Assembly: GCF_016612535.1 (NCBI RefSeq) | Contig: NZ_JAENXS010000001.1 | Location: 434,001-498,000 of the forward strand | Direction: 5' to 3' | DNA: 64,000 nt | DNA from: Bradyrhizobium diazoefficiens | GTDB lineage: Bacteria > Pseudomonadota > Alphaproteobacteria > Rhizobiales > Xanthobacteraceae | Shown here: piece after piece, positions 25,564-34,556 of the stretch | How positions within the stretch are numbered: the first letter of the stretch is position 1 | Layout of the letters: every line of letters begins with the position of its first letter | Translations under genes and position numbers: made by a program | The notes under the pieces: model-generated | What the model was told of the DNA's origin: nothing | The model's database searches: none | The model's input: only the letters and a program-made list of their open reading frames with translations

Positions 25564-28283
25564 GCGGCGGTATCCAATGCGTGGGCCTGTGCCGGGACGG
25601 GCAGACGGACGGTGAGAACAGCACCGCTCCGGTCGCTGCGGTTGGCGGCCAAGATCGTACCCCCCATCGCCTCGACGAAGCCGCGGGAGATGGCGAGCCC
25701 GAGCCCGGTGCCAGGGCGGACACGATCCCCCTTCTGCGCGCGATAGAACTTGTCGAAGACGCTCTCGATCTCGTCGGGCGGAATGCCGTCGCCCTCGTCG
25801 GCAACCTGGAGCACCACCTGATCCCGTTCGCGCTGGCTCCTGATCGAGATCGTCGTCTCGGGCGGCGAATATTTCGCGGCGTTGTCGAGCAGGTTGAACA
25901 GCACCTGCTCGAACAGTACCGCATCGAGCTGAAGCATCGGCAGATCGGCAGCCAACACCAGTTCCACCTTGTGTCCGGCGAGGATCTTGGATGCCCGCCG
26001 CAGCGCGCTGCCGACGATCTCGCCGAGATCGTGCAACCCCGTGTTGGGCACGATGGCGCCGGACTCGAGCTTGGTCATGTCGAGCAGGTTGGCGATGAAG
26101 CGGTTGAGTCGCTCGGACTCGTCGATCACGGTCGCAAGCAGGTCGCGCTTCTCGGTGTCGGACAACGCGCCCGCGAGATCGCGCATTGTGGAGGCTGCAC
26201 CCAATACCGAGGCAAGCGGCGTCTTCAAATCGTGCGAGATCGAGGTCAATAGCGCCGAGCGCAGCCGTTCCGATTCGACGGTGCGCTTGACGCGGTCCAT
26301 GTCCTCGACCAGCAGCACGCGCTCGATCGCGAGTGCGCCCTGATCCACCAGTGCGTCTAACAGACGGCGCTGGTCGGGTGTCAGCAAGGGACCGGCGCGA
26401 TCGTTGTCGATGCCGATGACGCCGATCGGTCCGCGGCCGGTGCGCATCGGCAGAAATAGCCGCTTGGCTCCCGGCAACGTGTCCGAGCCGCGGCCGGCAG
26501 GGCGATCGTTGCTCCAGGCCCAATTGGCCGCGGCAAGGTCGGCCTGATCCAATTCGTCCTCGGGCGGATAGCCCGACTTCACGATGAGCAGGCCCTCTTC
26601 GGACAGTAACAGCACCACGCGCACCTTCAACATCAGCGCGGTCTGGTAGGCCGTCGCCCACAAGACGTCGTCGAGCGTTCCCGTGCCGGCGAGCTTGCGG
26701 CTGAAGGCATAGAGCTGTTCGGTGGTCCTGATGCGACCGATCGCGGTATCGGCCTGGGTCCGCACACGCGCCGCGACGTTGGACACGATCATCGCGACCG
26801 CCATGAACAGAACGAAGGCCGCGATGTTGGTCGGATCAGCAATGGTGAAAGTATAGAGTGGCGGCATAAAGAAGAAATTGTAGCAGAGCGATGCCGCAAC
26901 AGTGGCAAGCAGCGAAGGCCACAGGCCATAGCGGACCGCGACCGTTACCACCGCAGTCAGCAACACGAGATCGACGTTCTCGATGCCGAAGTAGGGCTGG
27001 ATGAACTCGGCGGCGCCGAGCCCGATCAGCACGATGCCGAGAGCCTTCAGGTAGGACCGCGGGTCGAACGGCTCCGATTTGGCCGCCGTCTGCACCCCGG
27101 TTTTCGGCGCCGACTCGCCGGGCACATCTTCGCCGGGAATGACGTGAACGCTGATATTGCCGGCGCGGCGCACCAGATCATGCACGACGGAGCCGCGCGT
27201 CATCTCGAACCAGCGCGAGCGCGTCGACTTGCCGATCACGATCTGGGTGACGTTGTTGCCTTGCGCGAAATTGATGATGTCGTCGGCGATGCGCCGTCCG
27301 ACGGCGGGAATGGTCAAGGCCTCGCCGCCCAGTGATTCGGCGAGCCGCAGCGTATCGGCGAGGCGGTCGCGCTCCTCGTCGGACAGTTGCAGGGATCGCC
27401 GCGTCTCGATCGAGATCGCGGTGAAAGGTGCATGCAGCCGGTCGGCCAGCCGTTTGGTGTAGCGCACAAGCCCGGCCGCGCGCGGATCCTCGCTGACGGA
27501 GACCAGAATACGCTCGCTGGCGGCCCAGGGGCCGGCGATCGCATTCGCCTGCATGTGATTGAGAAGCTGCTCGTCGACCCGCTCGGCCGTGCGTCGCAAT
27601 GCAAGCTCGCGCAGCGCCGTGAGGTTGCCCGGCGAGAAATAGTGCTCCAGCGCCCGCTCGGCCTGCTTGGGGACGTAGACCTTGCCTTCCCTCAGCCGCT
27701 GGATCAGATCGTCAGGCGTGAGGTCGATCAGCTCGATCGCATCGGCGCGGTCGAACACCGAATCCGGCACCGTCTCGCGCACCCGCACATGGGTGATCTG
27801 GGCGACGACGTCGTTCAGGCTCTCGATGTGCTGGATGTTGACGGCGGTATAGACGTCGATGCCGTGGGAGAGCAGCTCCTCGACATCCAGATAGCGTTTG
27901 GGATGCCGGCTGCCGGTTGCGTTGGTGTGGGCGAGCTCGTCGACCAATGCGATCTTCGGCCGGCGCGCGATCACGGCGTCGAGGTCCATCTCCTCGACGA
28001 CCTGATCGCGGTAATCGAGCTTCTTGCGCGGGATCACTTCCAGCCCCAGCACCAGCGCCTCGGTCTCGGCGCGGCCATGGGTCTCGACGAAGCCGACCAC
28101 GACATCGATACCGGCCTTGCGCCTGGCATGGGCGCTCTGCAGCATCTCGTAGGTCTTGCCGACGCCGGGAGCGGCACCGACGAAGATCTTCAGCTTACCG
28201 CTTGCGCTCTCCTCCCGGCGCGCGGCATCCAGCAGCGCATCGGGCGACGGACGTTGTTCGGGATCGCGGCGCTCTCGGGCCAT
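25560..28283 (-). CDS. kdpD: Osmosensitive K+ channel sensor histidine kinase
   Basis: A 907-residue KdpD. The N-terminal KdpD domain has GAAPGVGKTYEML (Walker A) near residue 35 and VDELAHTNATGSRHPKRYLDVEELL. A universal-stress-like domain spans about 245-375 (ILVSVSEDPRAAGLVRYTKRLADRLHAPF). About four transmembrane helices lie at 420-515, followed by a GAF-like domain, the HisKA box SISHDLKTPLASVLGAAS with the phospho-His, and the ATPase with DEGDGIPPDEIESVFDKFYR and GTGLGLAISRGFVEAMGG. It senses K+ and turgor and phosphorylates KdpE. It lies 124 bases downstream of kdpC, with a palindromic repeat in the gap. Confidence 0.95.
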   Translation of the reverse strand: MARERRDPEQRPSPDALLDAARREESASGKLKIFVGAAPGVGKTYEMLQSAHARRKAGIDVVVGFVETHGRAETEALVLGLEVIPRKKLDYRDQVVEEMDLDAVIARRPKIALVDELAHTNATGSRHPKRYLDVEELLSHGIDVYTAVNIQHIESLNDVVAQITHVRVRETVPDSVFDRADAIELIDLTPDDLIQRLREGKVYVPKQAERALEHYFSPGNLTALRELALRRTAERVDEQLLNHMQANAIAGPWAASERILVSVSEDPRAAGLVRYTKRLADRLHAPFTAISIETRRSLQLSDEERDRLADTLRLAESLGGEALTIPAVGRRIADDIINFAQGNNVTQIVIGKSTRSRWFEMTRGSVVHDLVRRAGNISVHVIPGEDVPGESAPKTGVQTAAKSEPFDPRSYLKALGIVLIGLGAAEFIQPYFGIENVDLVLLTAVVTVAVRYGLWPSLLATVAASLCYNFFFMPPLYTFTIADPTNIAAFVLFMAVAMIVSNVAARVRTQADTAIGRIRTTEQLYAFSRKLAGTGTLDDVLWATAYQTALMLKVRVVLLLSEEGLLIVKSGYPPEDELDQADLAAANWAWSNDRPAGRGSDTLPGAKRLFLPMRTGRGPIGVIGIDNDRAGPLLTPDQRRLLDALVDQGALAIERVLLVEDMDRVKRTVESERLRSALLTSISHDLKTPLASVLGAASTMRDLAGALSDTEKRDLLATVIDESERLNRFIANLLDMTKLESGAIVPNTGLHDLGEIVGSALRRASKILAGHKVELVLAADLPMLQLDAVLFEQVLFNLLDNAAKYSPPETTISIRSQRERDQVVLQVADEGDGIPPDEIESVFDKFYRAQKGDRVRPGTGLGLAISRGFVEAMGGTILAANRSDRSGAVLTVRLPVPAQAHALDTAA

Positions 28284-28328
28284 CAGGACGGCTTGTTCAT
28301 CCGTTACGTTCTCCGCCTTTTACTTCGG

Positions 28329-28350
28329 CTCTCCCCGCAAGCGGGGAGAG
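28329..28350. repeat. Short palindromic repeat between kdpC and kdpD
   Basis: A perfect 10-bp inverted repeat, CTCTCCCCGC - AA - GCGGGGAGAG, sits in the 124-base kdpC-kdpD gap. From memory this core, usually flanked by GGGAGAAG-type sequence as here, recurs as a dispersed palindromic element in many Bradyrhizobium and related genomes. In the transcript it would make a very stable hairpin that could lower kdpDE expression relative to kdpFABC or protect the upstream mRNA. Only one copy is present in the window, so the repeat status is recalled rather than shown. Confidence 0.6.
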
Positions 28351-28407
28351 GGAGAAGAAAGGCTGCGCCGAAGACTATAATCATCAGTGTGCCGCGAGCC
28401 TAGACCG

Positions 28408-29013
28408 CTACTTCGTGGTTGCACGATCCAGTGCGAGGTTCAGCGCAAGAACGTTAACCTTGGGTTCGCCAAGCAGGCCGAGCGTGCGGCCCTGAGTGTT
28501 GGAGGCAACGAGCTGCCTGAGCTGGTCTTCCGATACATTGCGCGCCTTCGCAACGCGCGGCACCTGGAATTGCGCCGCTTCCGGGGAAATGTCGGGGTCG
28601 AGACCGCTGGCCGAGGTCGTGACCAGATCGACCGGAACGGCAGTGTTCGGGTTCTCGGCTTTCAGCTGATCCACGTCGTCCTTCAGCCGGTCGGCCAGTG
28701 CCTTGCTGGTCGGGCCAAGATTGGAGCCGCCCGAATTGGCGGCGTTGTAGGGCGCCGACACCGTCTTGGTCGAATCATTCGGGTCCGGCGCCAGCGTCGC
28801 CGAGGGGCGGCCGTGGAAATATTTGTCCTCCTTGAACTCCTGCCCGATCAGAGCGGAGCCGACCACCTTACCGTCCTTCTCGATCAGGCTGCCTTGCGCC
28901 ATTGCGGGGAAGATCGCACCGGCAATGCCGGTCATGGCGAGCGGATAGGCCAGGCCGGTGATGGCGGTGAGCAACAGCAAGAGGACGATGGCGGGGCGGA
29001 TTTCTCTGAGCAT
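28408..29013 (-). CDS. kdpC: K+-transporting ATPase subunit KdpC
   Basis: A 201-residue KdpC: one N-terminal transmembrane helix ([27 protein letters not shown]), the periplasmic segment [21 protein letters not shown], and the C-terminal [32 protein letters not shown] motif typical of the family. It is an accessory subunit stabilising and activating the KdpFABC K+ pump. It starts 60 bases after kdpB. Confidence 0.95.
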   Translation of the reverse strand: MLREIRPAIVLLLLLTAITGLAYPLAMTGIAGAIFPAMAQGSLIEKDGKVVGSALIGQEFKEDKYFHGRPSATLAPDPNDSTKTVSAPYNAANSGGSNLGPTSKALADRLKDDVDQLKAENPNTAVPVDLVTTSASGLDPDISPEAAQFQVPRVAKARNVSEDQLRQLVASNTQGRTLGLLGEPKVNVLALNLALDRATTK

Positions 29014-29073
29014 GTTGGGTCTCCTATGTCTTCGTCGAAGCCCGGGGCGCGCTGCGCGCTCCGGCGACGACGA

Positions 29074-31188
29074 TCAAGCCAGGTGCAAGGCAACGACCAC
29101 GAGATCGATCGCCTTGATGCCGATGAAGGGAATGATGATGCCGCCGAGGCCATAGATCAGCAGGTTGCGGCGAAGCAGCGCGCCGGCGCCGACGGCGCGA
29201 TAGGCGACGCCCTTCAGTGCCAGCGGGATCAACCCGATGATGACAAGCGCGTTGAAGATGATCGCCGACAGGATGGCGCTCTGCGGGCTCGACAGGTGCA
29301 TGACATTGAGCACGTTCAGCTGCGGGTAGAACGCCAAAAACATCGCCGGGATGATCGCAAAGTATTTTGCGACGTCGTTGGCGATCGAGAAGGTCGTCAG
29401 CGCACCGCGCGTCATCAACAGCTGCTTGCCGATCTCGACCACTTCGATCAGCTTGGTCGGGTTGGAGTCGAGGTCGACCATGTTGCCGGCTTCGCGCGCG
29501 GCCTGCGTGCCGGTGTTCATGGCGACGCCGACGTCGGCCTGCGCGAGCGCGGGCGCATCGTTGGTACCGTCGCCGCACATGGCGACCAGCTTGCCCTTGG
29601 CCTGCTCGTCGCGGATCAGCGTGAGCTTGTCCTCGGGCGTTGCCTGCGCCAGGAAATCATCGACGCCGGCTTCCGCTGCGATCGCAGCCGCCGTCATCGG
29701 GTTGTCGCCGGTGATCATGACGGTGCGGATGCCCATGCGGCGCAGCTCAGCGAAACGCTCGCGGATGCCGCCCTTGACGATATCCTTGAGCTGGATGACG
29801 CCGAGCAGCTTGCCGTCCCTGGCAACCGCGAGCGGCGTGCCGCCGGCCTTGGCGATCTCGTCCGCGATGGTCTGGACCTCGCGGCCCATATCCGAAAGTG
29901 CCGCAGGCTGGATGGCGCGCGCCGTGTTGCCGGACGCCACGGTCAGCAACGCTCCGCCACCGACATAGTTGAACATCGCATCGACCGCGCCCTTGCGCAC
30001 CGACGAGCCGCCGGCATCGACGCCGCTCATGCGGGTCTGCGCCGTGAACGGGATGAAGGTCGCGCCCAGCTCGGCCATGTCACGGCCGCGAATACCGTAT
30101 TTCTCCTTGGCCAGCACGACGATGGAGCGGCCTTCCGGCGTCTCGTCGGCAAGCGAAGCGAGCTGGGCGGCGTCTGCAAGCTCCTGCTCGCTGACGCCAC
30201 GCACTGGACGGAACGCGGTCGCCTGACGGTTGCCGAGCGTGATCGTTCCGGTCTTGTCGAGCAGCAGCGTGTCGACGTCGCCAGCGGCTTCCACCGCACG
30301 GCCGGACATCGCCAGCACGTTGAAGCGGACCAGACGGTCCATGCCGGCGATGCCGATCGCCGAGAGCAGCGCGCCGATCGTGGTCGGGATCAGCGTCACG
30401 AACAGCGCGACCAGCACGATCACCGAGATCGAGCCGCCGGCATAGGCGGCATAGCTCGGAATGGTGACGGTGGCGAACACGAAGATGATGGTGAGGCCGG
30501 CGAGCAGGATGTTCAGCGCGATCTCGTTCGGCGTTTTCGCCCGCTCGGCGCCCTCGACCAGCTTGATCATGCGATCGATGAAGGTCGAGCCTTGCGCGGC
30601 CGCGATGCGGACGCGGATCCAGTCGGACAGCACCTGGGTGCCGCCGGTCACCGCCGAGCGGTCGCCACCGGACTCGCGGATCACGGGGGCGGACTCACCG
30701 GTGATGGCGGCCTCGTTGACGGACGCGACGCCCTCGATCACCTCGCCATCGGAGGGGATGGTCTCGCCCGCCTCGACCAGCACGATGTCACCGACCTTCA
30801 GGCTGGTGCCCGGCACCAGCTTGAAGTCCTGGCCCGCACCTGTCAGGAGCTTGGCCTGGCTCTCGGTGCGGGTCTTGCGCAGCGAATCAGCCTGAGCCTT
30901 GCCGCGCCCTTCGGCAACGGCTTCGGCGAAGTTGGCGAACAGCACCGTGAACCAGAGCCAGAGGATGATCTGGAAGGTGAAGGCGAGATTCCCACCGCCA
31001 GAAGCGAGGTCACGCAGGAAGATCACCGTGGTGAGCGCGGCCACGATCTCGACCACGAACATCACGGGGTTCTTGATCATCAGCCGCGGATCGAGCTTGG
31101 TGAACGACGCGCGGATCGCGGGGACGACGATCTTGGGATCGAGCATCGCCGACACTGAAGCGCGTTTTTGCAGTTTCATGGTATCCAT
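29074..31188 (-). CDS. kdpB: K+-transporting P-type ATPase subunit KdpB
   Basis: A 704-residue P-type (type IA) ATPase. It has [26 protein letters not shown] (the TGES actuator motif), the phosphorylation site [44 protein letters not shown], and the [26 protein letters not shown] hinge. It hydrolyses ATP to drive high-affinity K+ uptake through KdpA. I place the start at ATG 31188, which has GGAG 8 bases upstream; the frame extends six codons further to 31206 without a ribosome site. It lies 33 bases downstream of kdpA. Confidence 0.96.
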   Translation of the reverse strand: MDTMKLQKRASVSAMLDPKIVVPAIRASFTKLDPRLMIKNPVMFVVEIVAALTTVIFLRDLASGGGNLAFTFQIILWLWFTVLFANFAEAVAEGRGKAQADSLRKTRTESQAKLLTGAGQDFKLVPGTSLKVGDIVLVEAGETIPSDGEVIEGVASVNEAAITGESAPVIRESGGDRSAVTGGTQVLSDWIRVRIAAAQGSTFIDRMIKLVEGAERAKTPNEIALNILLAGLTIIFVFATVTIPSYAAYAGGSISVIVLVALFVTLIPTTIGALLSAIGIAGMDRLVRFNVLAMSGRAVEAAGDVDTLLLDKTGTITLGNRQATAFRPVRGVSEQELADAAQLASLADETPEGRSIVVLAKEKYGIRGRDMAELGATFIPFTAQTRMSGVDAGGSSVRKGAVDAMFNYVGGGALLTVASGNTARAIQPAALSDMGREVQTIADEIAKAGGTPLAVARDGKLLGVIQLKDIVKGGIRERFAELRRMGIRTVMITGDNPMTAAAIAAEAGVDDFLAQATPEDKLTLIRDEQAKGKLVAMCGDGTNDAPALAQADVGVAMNTGTQAAREAGNMVDLDSNPTKLIEVVEIGKQLLMTRGALTTFSIANDVAKYFAIIPAMFLAFYPQLNVLNVMHLSSPQSAILSAIIFNALVIIGLIPLALKGVAYRAVGAGALLRRNLLIYGLGGIIIPFIGIKAIDLVVVALHLA

Positions 31189-31221
31189 GGAGGTCACTCC
31201 AAACAATCAGAAGGCTGTTGG

Positions 31222-32925
31222 TCAGAACACTTGGCCCGCGTTCATCGCGAGATGCTCGACGATCGGGCCGAGCGCGAGCGCCGGGAAGAAAGTGAGACCG
31301 CCGATGATCAGGATCACGCCGACGACGAGACCGACGAACAATCCGCCGGTGGTCGGGAACGTGCCTGCCGACGGCGGAATGGATTTCTTGGCGGCCAGCG
31401 AGCCCGCGATCGCCATGGCCGGGATGATCATGAAGAAGCGGCCGACGAACATCGCGCTGGCGAGCGTGAGATTGTAGAAGAAGGTATTGCCGGTGAGGCC
31501 CGCGAAGGCCGAGCCGTTGTTGCCGGTAGCCGATGTGTAGGCGTAGAGCACTTCCGTGAAGCCGTGCGGGCCGGCATTCGCCATCGAGGCGACGGCGGGC
31601 GGATAAACCACGCCGACCGCGGTCCAGCCGAGATACATCAGCGGCAGCACCAGGATCGCGAGCATCGCCATCTTGACCTCGCGCGCCTCGATCTTCTTGC
31701 CGACATATTCCGGCGTGCGGCCGACCATCAGGCCCGCCACGAAGATCGCGAGCACGACGAACAGCAACATGCCGTAGAGACCGGCGCCAACGCCGCCGAT
31801 GATGATCTCGCCGAGCTGCATGTTGATCAGCGGGATCATGCCGCCGAGGGCAGTAAAGCTGTCATGCATGGCATTGACCGCACCGCAGGAGGCGGCCGTG
31901 GTGATCACGGCGAACAGCGAGGATGCGACGATGCCGAAGCGGACCTCCTTGCCCTCCATGTTGCCGCCGGTCAGGCCGAGCGCCTGGAGCGTCGAGGTGC
32001 CATTGGCTTCCGCCCAATAGGTGACGGCCACGCCTGCGACGAACAGCACGCCCATCACGGCGAGGATCGCCCAGCCCTGGCGCTGATTGCCGACCATGCG
32101 ACCGAACACGTTGGTCAGCGCGGCGCCCAGCGTGAAGATCGAGATCATCTGAACGAAGTTCGACAGCGCGGTCGGGTTCTCAAAGGGATGCGCAGCATTG
32201 GCGTTGAAGAAGCCGCCACCATTGGTACCCAGCATCTTGATCGCGACCTGCGACGCCACCGGGCCGACCGCGATGGTTTGCTTGGCGCCTTCGAGCGTCG
32301 TGGCCTGGACATAATCCCCGAGCGTCTGCGGCATACCCTGCGAGACCAGGAACAGACAGTAGACGACGCAGATCGGCAACAACACGTAGAGCGTGCAACG
32401 GGTGACGTCGACCCAGAAATTGCCGACCGTGCGCATCGAGGCACGCGAGAAGCCGCGGATCAAGGCCACCGCGAGCGCGATGCCGGTCGCCGCCGACAGG
32501 AAATTCTGGTGCGTCAGGCCCAGCATTTGCACGAGATAGGAGATCGTGCTCTCGCCGCCGTAGTTCTGCCAGTTGGTGTTGGTGATGAAGGAGATCGCGG
32601 TGTTGAAGGAGAGGTCCTCGGCAATCGCGCCCTGCCCGGCCGGATTGAACGGCAGCACGGCCTGCAATCGCATCACGCCGTAGATGGTCAGGAAGCCGCC
32701 GACATGAAACAGCAGCATGGCGACCGTATAGGTCAGCCAGTGCTGCTCGCGCTTTTCGTCAACGCCGGAGAACCAGTAGATGCCGGCTTCGATCGGGCGC
32801 AGCACAGGCGAGAGAACCGTCCGCTCGCCGTTGAATACACGCGTCATGTACCAGCCGAGCGGCTTGGCCAGCGCGACGACAATGGCGCAATAAAGAATGA
32901 TCTGGAGCCAACCGATCACAGTCAT
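31222..32925 (-). CDS. kdpA: K+-transporting ATPase subunit KdpA
   Basis: A 567-residue membrane protein with about ten hydrophobic helices and the repeated channel signatures of the SKT superfamily: [37 protein letters not shown] and [21 protein letters not shown]. These line the K+ selectivity filter of the Kdp pump. The start is ATG 32925. The stop of a possible upstream micro-ORF ends 5 bases before it. Confidence 0.96.
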   Translation of the reverse strand: MTVIGWLQIILYCAIVVALAKPLGWYMTRVFNGERTVLSPVLRPIEAGIYWFSGVDEKREQHWLTYTVAMLLFHVGGFLTIYGVMRLQAVLPFNPAGQGAIAEDLSFNTAISFITNTNWQNYGGESTISYLVQMLGLTHQNFLSAATGIALAVALIRGFSRASMRTVGNFWVDVTRCTLYVLLPICVVYCLFLVSQGMPQTLGDYVQATTLEGAKQTIAVGPVASQVAIKMLGTNGGGFFNANAAHPFENPTALSNFVQMISIFTLGAALTNVFGRMVGNQRQGWAILAVMGVLFVAGVAVTYWAEANGTSTLQALGLTGGNMEGKEVRFGIVASSLFAVITTAASCGAVNAMHDSFTALGGMIPLINMQLGEIIIGGVGAGLYGMLLFVVLAIFVAGLMVGRTPEYVGKKIEAREVKMAMLAILVLPLMYLGWTAVGVVYPPAVASMANAGPHGFTEVLYAYTSATGNNGSAFAGLTGNTFFYNLTLASAMFVGRFFMIIPAMAIAGSLAAKKSIPPSAGTFPTTGGLFVGLVVGVILIIGGLTFFPALALGPIVEHLAMNAGQVF

Positions 32926-32929
32926 GGCA

Positions 32930-33034
32930 TTAACCCCTTAGGCTCGGTGTCCGCCGCAGCATCGGCAGGAGCACCGCCAGCAAGCCCGCGACGAGCACGG
33001 CATCCGGCAGCAGCGATTTTAGAAGCAGCAGCAC
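32930..33034 (-). CDS. Possible 34-aa hydrophobic ORF between kdpF and kdpA
   Basis: A GTG-started frame begins 3 bases after the kdpF stop and ends in TAA 5 bases before kdpA. The product begins [19 protein letters not shown] and continues [15 protein letters not shown]: a single transmembrane helix with a positively charged tail. It has the size and character of a KdpF-like micro-subunit and fills almost the whole gap. There is no ribosome site except coupling to kdpF, and the frame could be chance in GC-rich DNA. Confidence 0.35.
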   Translation of the reverse strand: MLLLLKSLLPDAVLVAGLLAVLLPMLRRTPSLRG

Positions 33035-33037
33035 CGG

Positions 33038-33127
33038 TCAGAACCGCTCGGGCCGCAGCAGCGCATAGGTGAGGTAGACCAGGAGGCCGAACGAGACGGC
33101 GCCGGCGAGCGCGTAATCGAAAATCAT
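33038..33127 (-). CDS. kdpF: K+-transporting ATPase subunit KdpF
   Basis: A 29-residue single-helix peptide, MIFDYALAGAVSFGLLVYL followed by TYALLRPERF. The layout, a short N-terminus, one hydrophobic helix and the LLRPERF end just upstream of kdpA, is the usual KdpF pattern. KdpF is a lipid-like stabilising subunit of the KdpFABC complex in the inner membrane. It starts 11 bases after the stop of an even smaller upstream ORF. Confidence 0.85.
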   Translation of the reverse strand: MIFDYALAGAVSFGLLVYLTYALLRPERF

Positions 33128-33138
33128 GATCCGCTCCG

Positions 33139-33222
33139 TCACAGCTGTTCGCAGGCATAGGCGTAGCCGATCGCAAGGACGAAGAAGGCGAAGCCCAGCG
33201 CCAGCATCAGAATGTCCATCAT
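33139..33222 (-). CDS. 27-aa single-helix protein leading the kdp operon
   Basis: A 27-residue frame, MMDILMLALGFAFFVLAIGY then AYACEQL, consists of one transmembrane helix. GAGGA lies 8 bases upstream of ATG 33222 (a second ATG follows directly). It sits immediately before kdpF in the same direction and resembles small unnamed peptides I recall at this position in other alphaproteobacterial kdp operons. The good ribosome site and conserved place argue it is translated; function unknown, perhaps an additional Kdp subunit or a leader peptide. Confidence 0.62.
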   Translation of the reverse strand: MMDILMLALGFAFFVLAIGYAYACEQL

Positions 33223-33230
33223 GGCAATGC

Positions 33231-33260
33231 TCCTCGTTGCGCCCAGATGTTCGGCGCAAC
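33231..33260 (-). promoter_or_regulatory. Hairpin abutting the first kdp ribosome-binding site
   Basis: GTTGCGCC (33236-33243) and GGCGCAAC (33253-33260) form a perfect 8-bp stem with a 9-base loop. Read on the kdp strand, the hairpin ends directly against the GAGGA ribosome site (33231-33235) of the 27-aa ORF. Such a structure could modulate translation initiation or mark an mRNA 5' end. The regulatory role is inferred from position only. Confidence 0.45.
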
Positions 33261-33563
33261 CGTTGACGTGGTTCCGGCAGGCAATGGCGGACAAGAAACG
33301 AAACGCATTTCGGCGCCATCAGCCGGAACTTTTGACCGTGCTGAAGTGCCACCCTGGGCATAGGTTTTCGAGATGAGGGCTATGGCGACGTTATAGGAAT
33401 CCCATAGGGCTGCCGGCTCGCAATGCGTCGCCCTCCCCGGGGCCTGCCCCACACTTATGAAATCCTTATATCTCGCGGCCTTCCCCCATCTCGCTTTCAA
33501 ATGTCCTCCCAGCCATCCTGAAAAGGCCGGCCGACTGACCGACGCCAATTTCAGGAGGCTGAC
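33261..33563. other. Intergenic region between the kdp operon and a small-ORF operon
   Basis: About 300 bases without a convincing gene, separating divergent transcription units, so it must hold the kdp promoter (minus) and the promoter of the 155-aa gene (plus). The right half has an AT-richer patch around 33448-33475 (CTTATGAAATCCTTATATC) that could hold the plus-strand promoter or KdpE sites. AGGAGG at 33552-33557 is the ribosome site of the next gene. A GGAAC at 33325 lacks the matching GTT and is not called a stress promoter. Confidence 0.4.
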
Positions 33564-34031
33564 ATGACCGCCGCTCTCCGCCCCCACGATCTACCCTCGC
33601 TTGGCGACCGTTTGCGCAATGCGCAGGTGATGACGCGCCCGCTCATGCGCGAGGTCATCGACAACGCCTGCCGGCGCATCCCGTCGCTCGGCCGGAGCGA
33701 GCGAACGGCTCGCCTCGTGCACCTGATCGATGCGGGGGCCTGGACCGATGCTGCGCTAGCGCTCATGGAGCTCGAGCTGCCGCTGTGGCAGGTCCGACGC
33801 ATCGCTTATGACGAGGGCGAATGGCATTGCGCGCTCTCGCGTGAGCGCGAACTGCCGGATTGGCTGGAGGCCGCTGTCGAGGAATGCCATGGCGACCTCG
33901 CGATCGCGCTGCTCTCGGCTTTCGTAGAGGTTCGCGCACTCACCGCGGAAGCGTCGCGGCCGAGCGTTCCCAACCTGCGTCCCGCCACGGATCCGCTCTA
34001 CGAGCCGGCCGCCTGCGAGAATTTCAGGTGA
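33564..34031 (+). CDS. Conserved hypothetical protein, 155 aa
   Basis: A soluble, mostly helical 155-residue protein that I do not recognise. It opens MTAALRPHDLPSLGDRLRNA and contains RTARLVHLIDAGAWTDAALALMELELPLWQVRRIAYDEGEWHCALSRE. The run IDAGAWTDAALALMELELPLWQVRRI then EWHCALSR resembles a short helical repeat plus a Trp/His/Cys-containing turn. AGGAGG sits seven bases before the ATG, a strong ribosome site. The stop overlaps the next small ORF (GTGA), so it heads a coupled chain of micro-ORFs. Codon use is like the neighbours. Confidence 0.75.
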   Translation: MTAALRPHDLPSLGDRLRNAQVMTRPLMREVIDNACRRIPSLGRSERTARLVHLIDAGAWTDAALALMELELPLWQVRRIAYDEGEWHCALSRERELPDWLEAAVEECHGDLAIALLSAFVEVRALTAEASRPSVPNLRPATDPLYEPAACENFR

Positions 34032-34177
34032 TCGCCAACCGCCAGAGCGCGCCGGCGCTGGTGTTTCCCGCCGAGACCTTCGAGCTCGACATCGAGAACC
34101 GCGGCAATCCTCTGATCGCGCTGGCAGCGCAAGTCGGGCGGTTAGTTGCACGCCTTGCCGCGAGGTTACCGACATGA
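34028..34177 (+). CDS. Small coupled ORF, 49 aa
   Basis: A GTG-started frame overlapping the previous stop (GTGA) and ending in an ATGA overlap with the next. The peptide (start VIANRQSAPALVFPAETFEL, end QVGRLVARLAARLPT) has an amphipathic C-terminal helix. Evidence for translation is the double stop/start overlap; no homologue is recognised. Confidence 0.5.
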   Translation: MIANRQSAPALVFPAETFELDIENRGNPLIALAAQVGRLVARLAARLPT

Positions 34178-34266
34178 TCGAGCTCAAGATCGCCATGCTG
34201 CTCGCGTTGGTGGGTACGCTGCTGCTCGGCCTGCGCGTCACGGCAGCGCCCGGCTCGGATGGCTAG
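34174..34266 (+). CDS. Small coupled ORF, 30 aa, one transmembrane helix
   Basis: ATG 34174 overlaps the preceding stop by ATGA. The 30-residue product (MIELKIAMLLALVGTLLLGL, then RVTAAPGSDG) is one hydrophobic helix with a short polar tail. Its stop overlaps the next start by 8 bases. Translation is supported only by coupling; function unknown. Confidence 0.5.
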   Translation: MIELKIAMLLALVGTLLLGLRVTAAPGSDG

Positions 34267-34396
34267 CGTGCAGCTCTTCAAGGGATATCTCGAGCACGCG
34301 GTTACAACGGCCATCCTGACCATGACGCTGAGCCTGGTCTGGGGTGCGGTCCTGACGATCGTGATCACGCTCGCGGCGCGCGGCCTCGGCGTCTAG
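34259..34396 (+). CDS. Small coupled ORF, 45 aa, one transmembrane helix
   Basis: ATG 34259 overlaps the end of the 30-aa ORF. The product (MASVQLFKGYLEHAVTTAIL, then TMTLSLVWGAVLTIVITLAA and RGLGV) has an amphipathic N-terminus and a long hydrophobic helix. It is the last frame of the chain starting at 33564; 160 bases without an obvious gene follow before upp. Confidence 0.48.
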   Translation: MASVQLFKGYLEHAVTTAILTMTLSLVWGAVLTIVITLAARGLGV

Positions 34397-34556
34397 GGCT
34401 TCTCAGACAGCGATCGACCGCGAATTGACCATGGCTGCCTACGAGGCAAGCAACCGGGCGCGAACGGCGGTTGCGATGCCCGGGGTAGGCGTCCCATCTT
34501 GCGGAAAACGCCCGGCCGATCTGGCGCAGTTTCGCGGAACCGTGTAGATCGATTTC

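Noticed and set aside
25564..26661. N-terminal extension of kdpE by 366 residues
   Set aside because: It lies entirely within kdpD in another frame, is Arg-rich, and KdpE is complete from 25563.
28387..31158. 923-aa open frame antisense to kdpB and kdpC
   Set aside because: Typical GC-rich shadow; Asp/Arg/Gly/His-rich with no domain, while the opposite strand encodes clear KdpB and KdpC.
31168..33072. 634-aa open frame antisense to kdpA
   Set aside because: Shadow of the membrane protein gene; the translation is an implausible run of His, Arg, Asp and Glu.
33325..33349. GGAAC upstream of the 155-aa gene as a stress promoter
   Set aside because: No GTT occurs 16-17 bases later (the sequence there is TGC), so the pattern fails.
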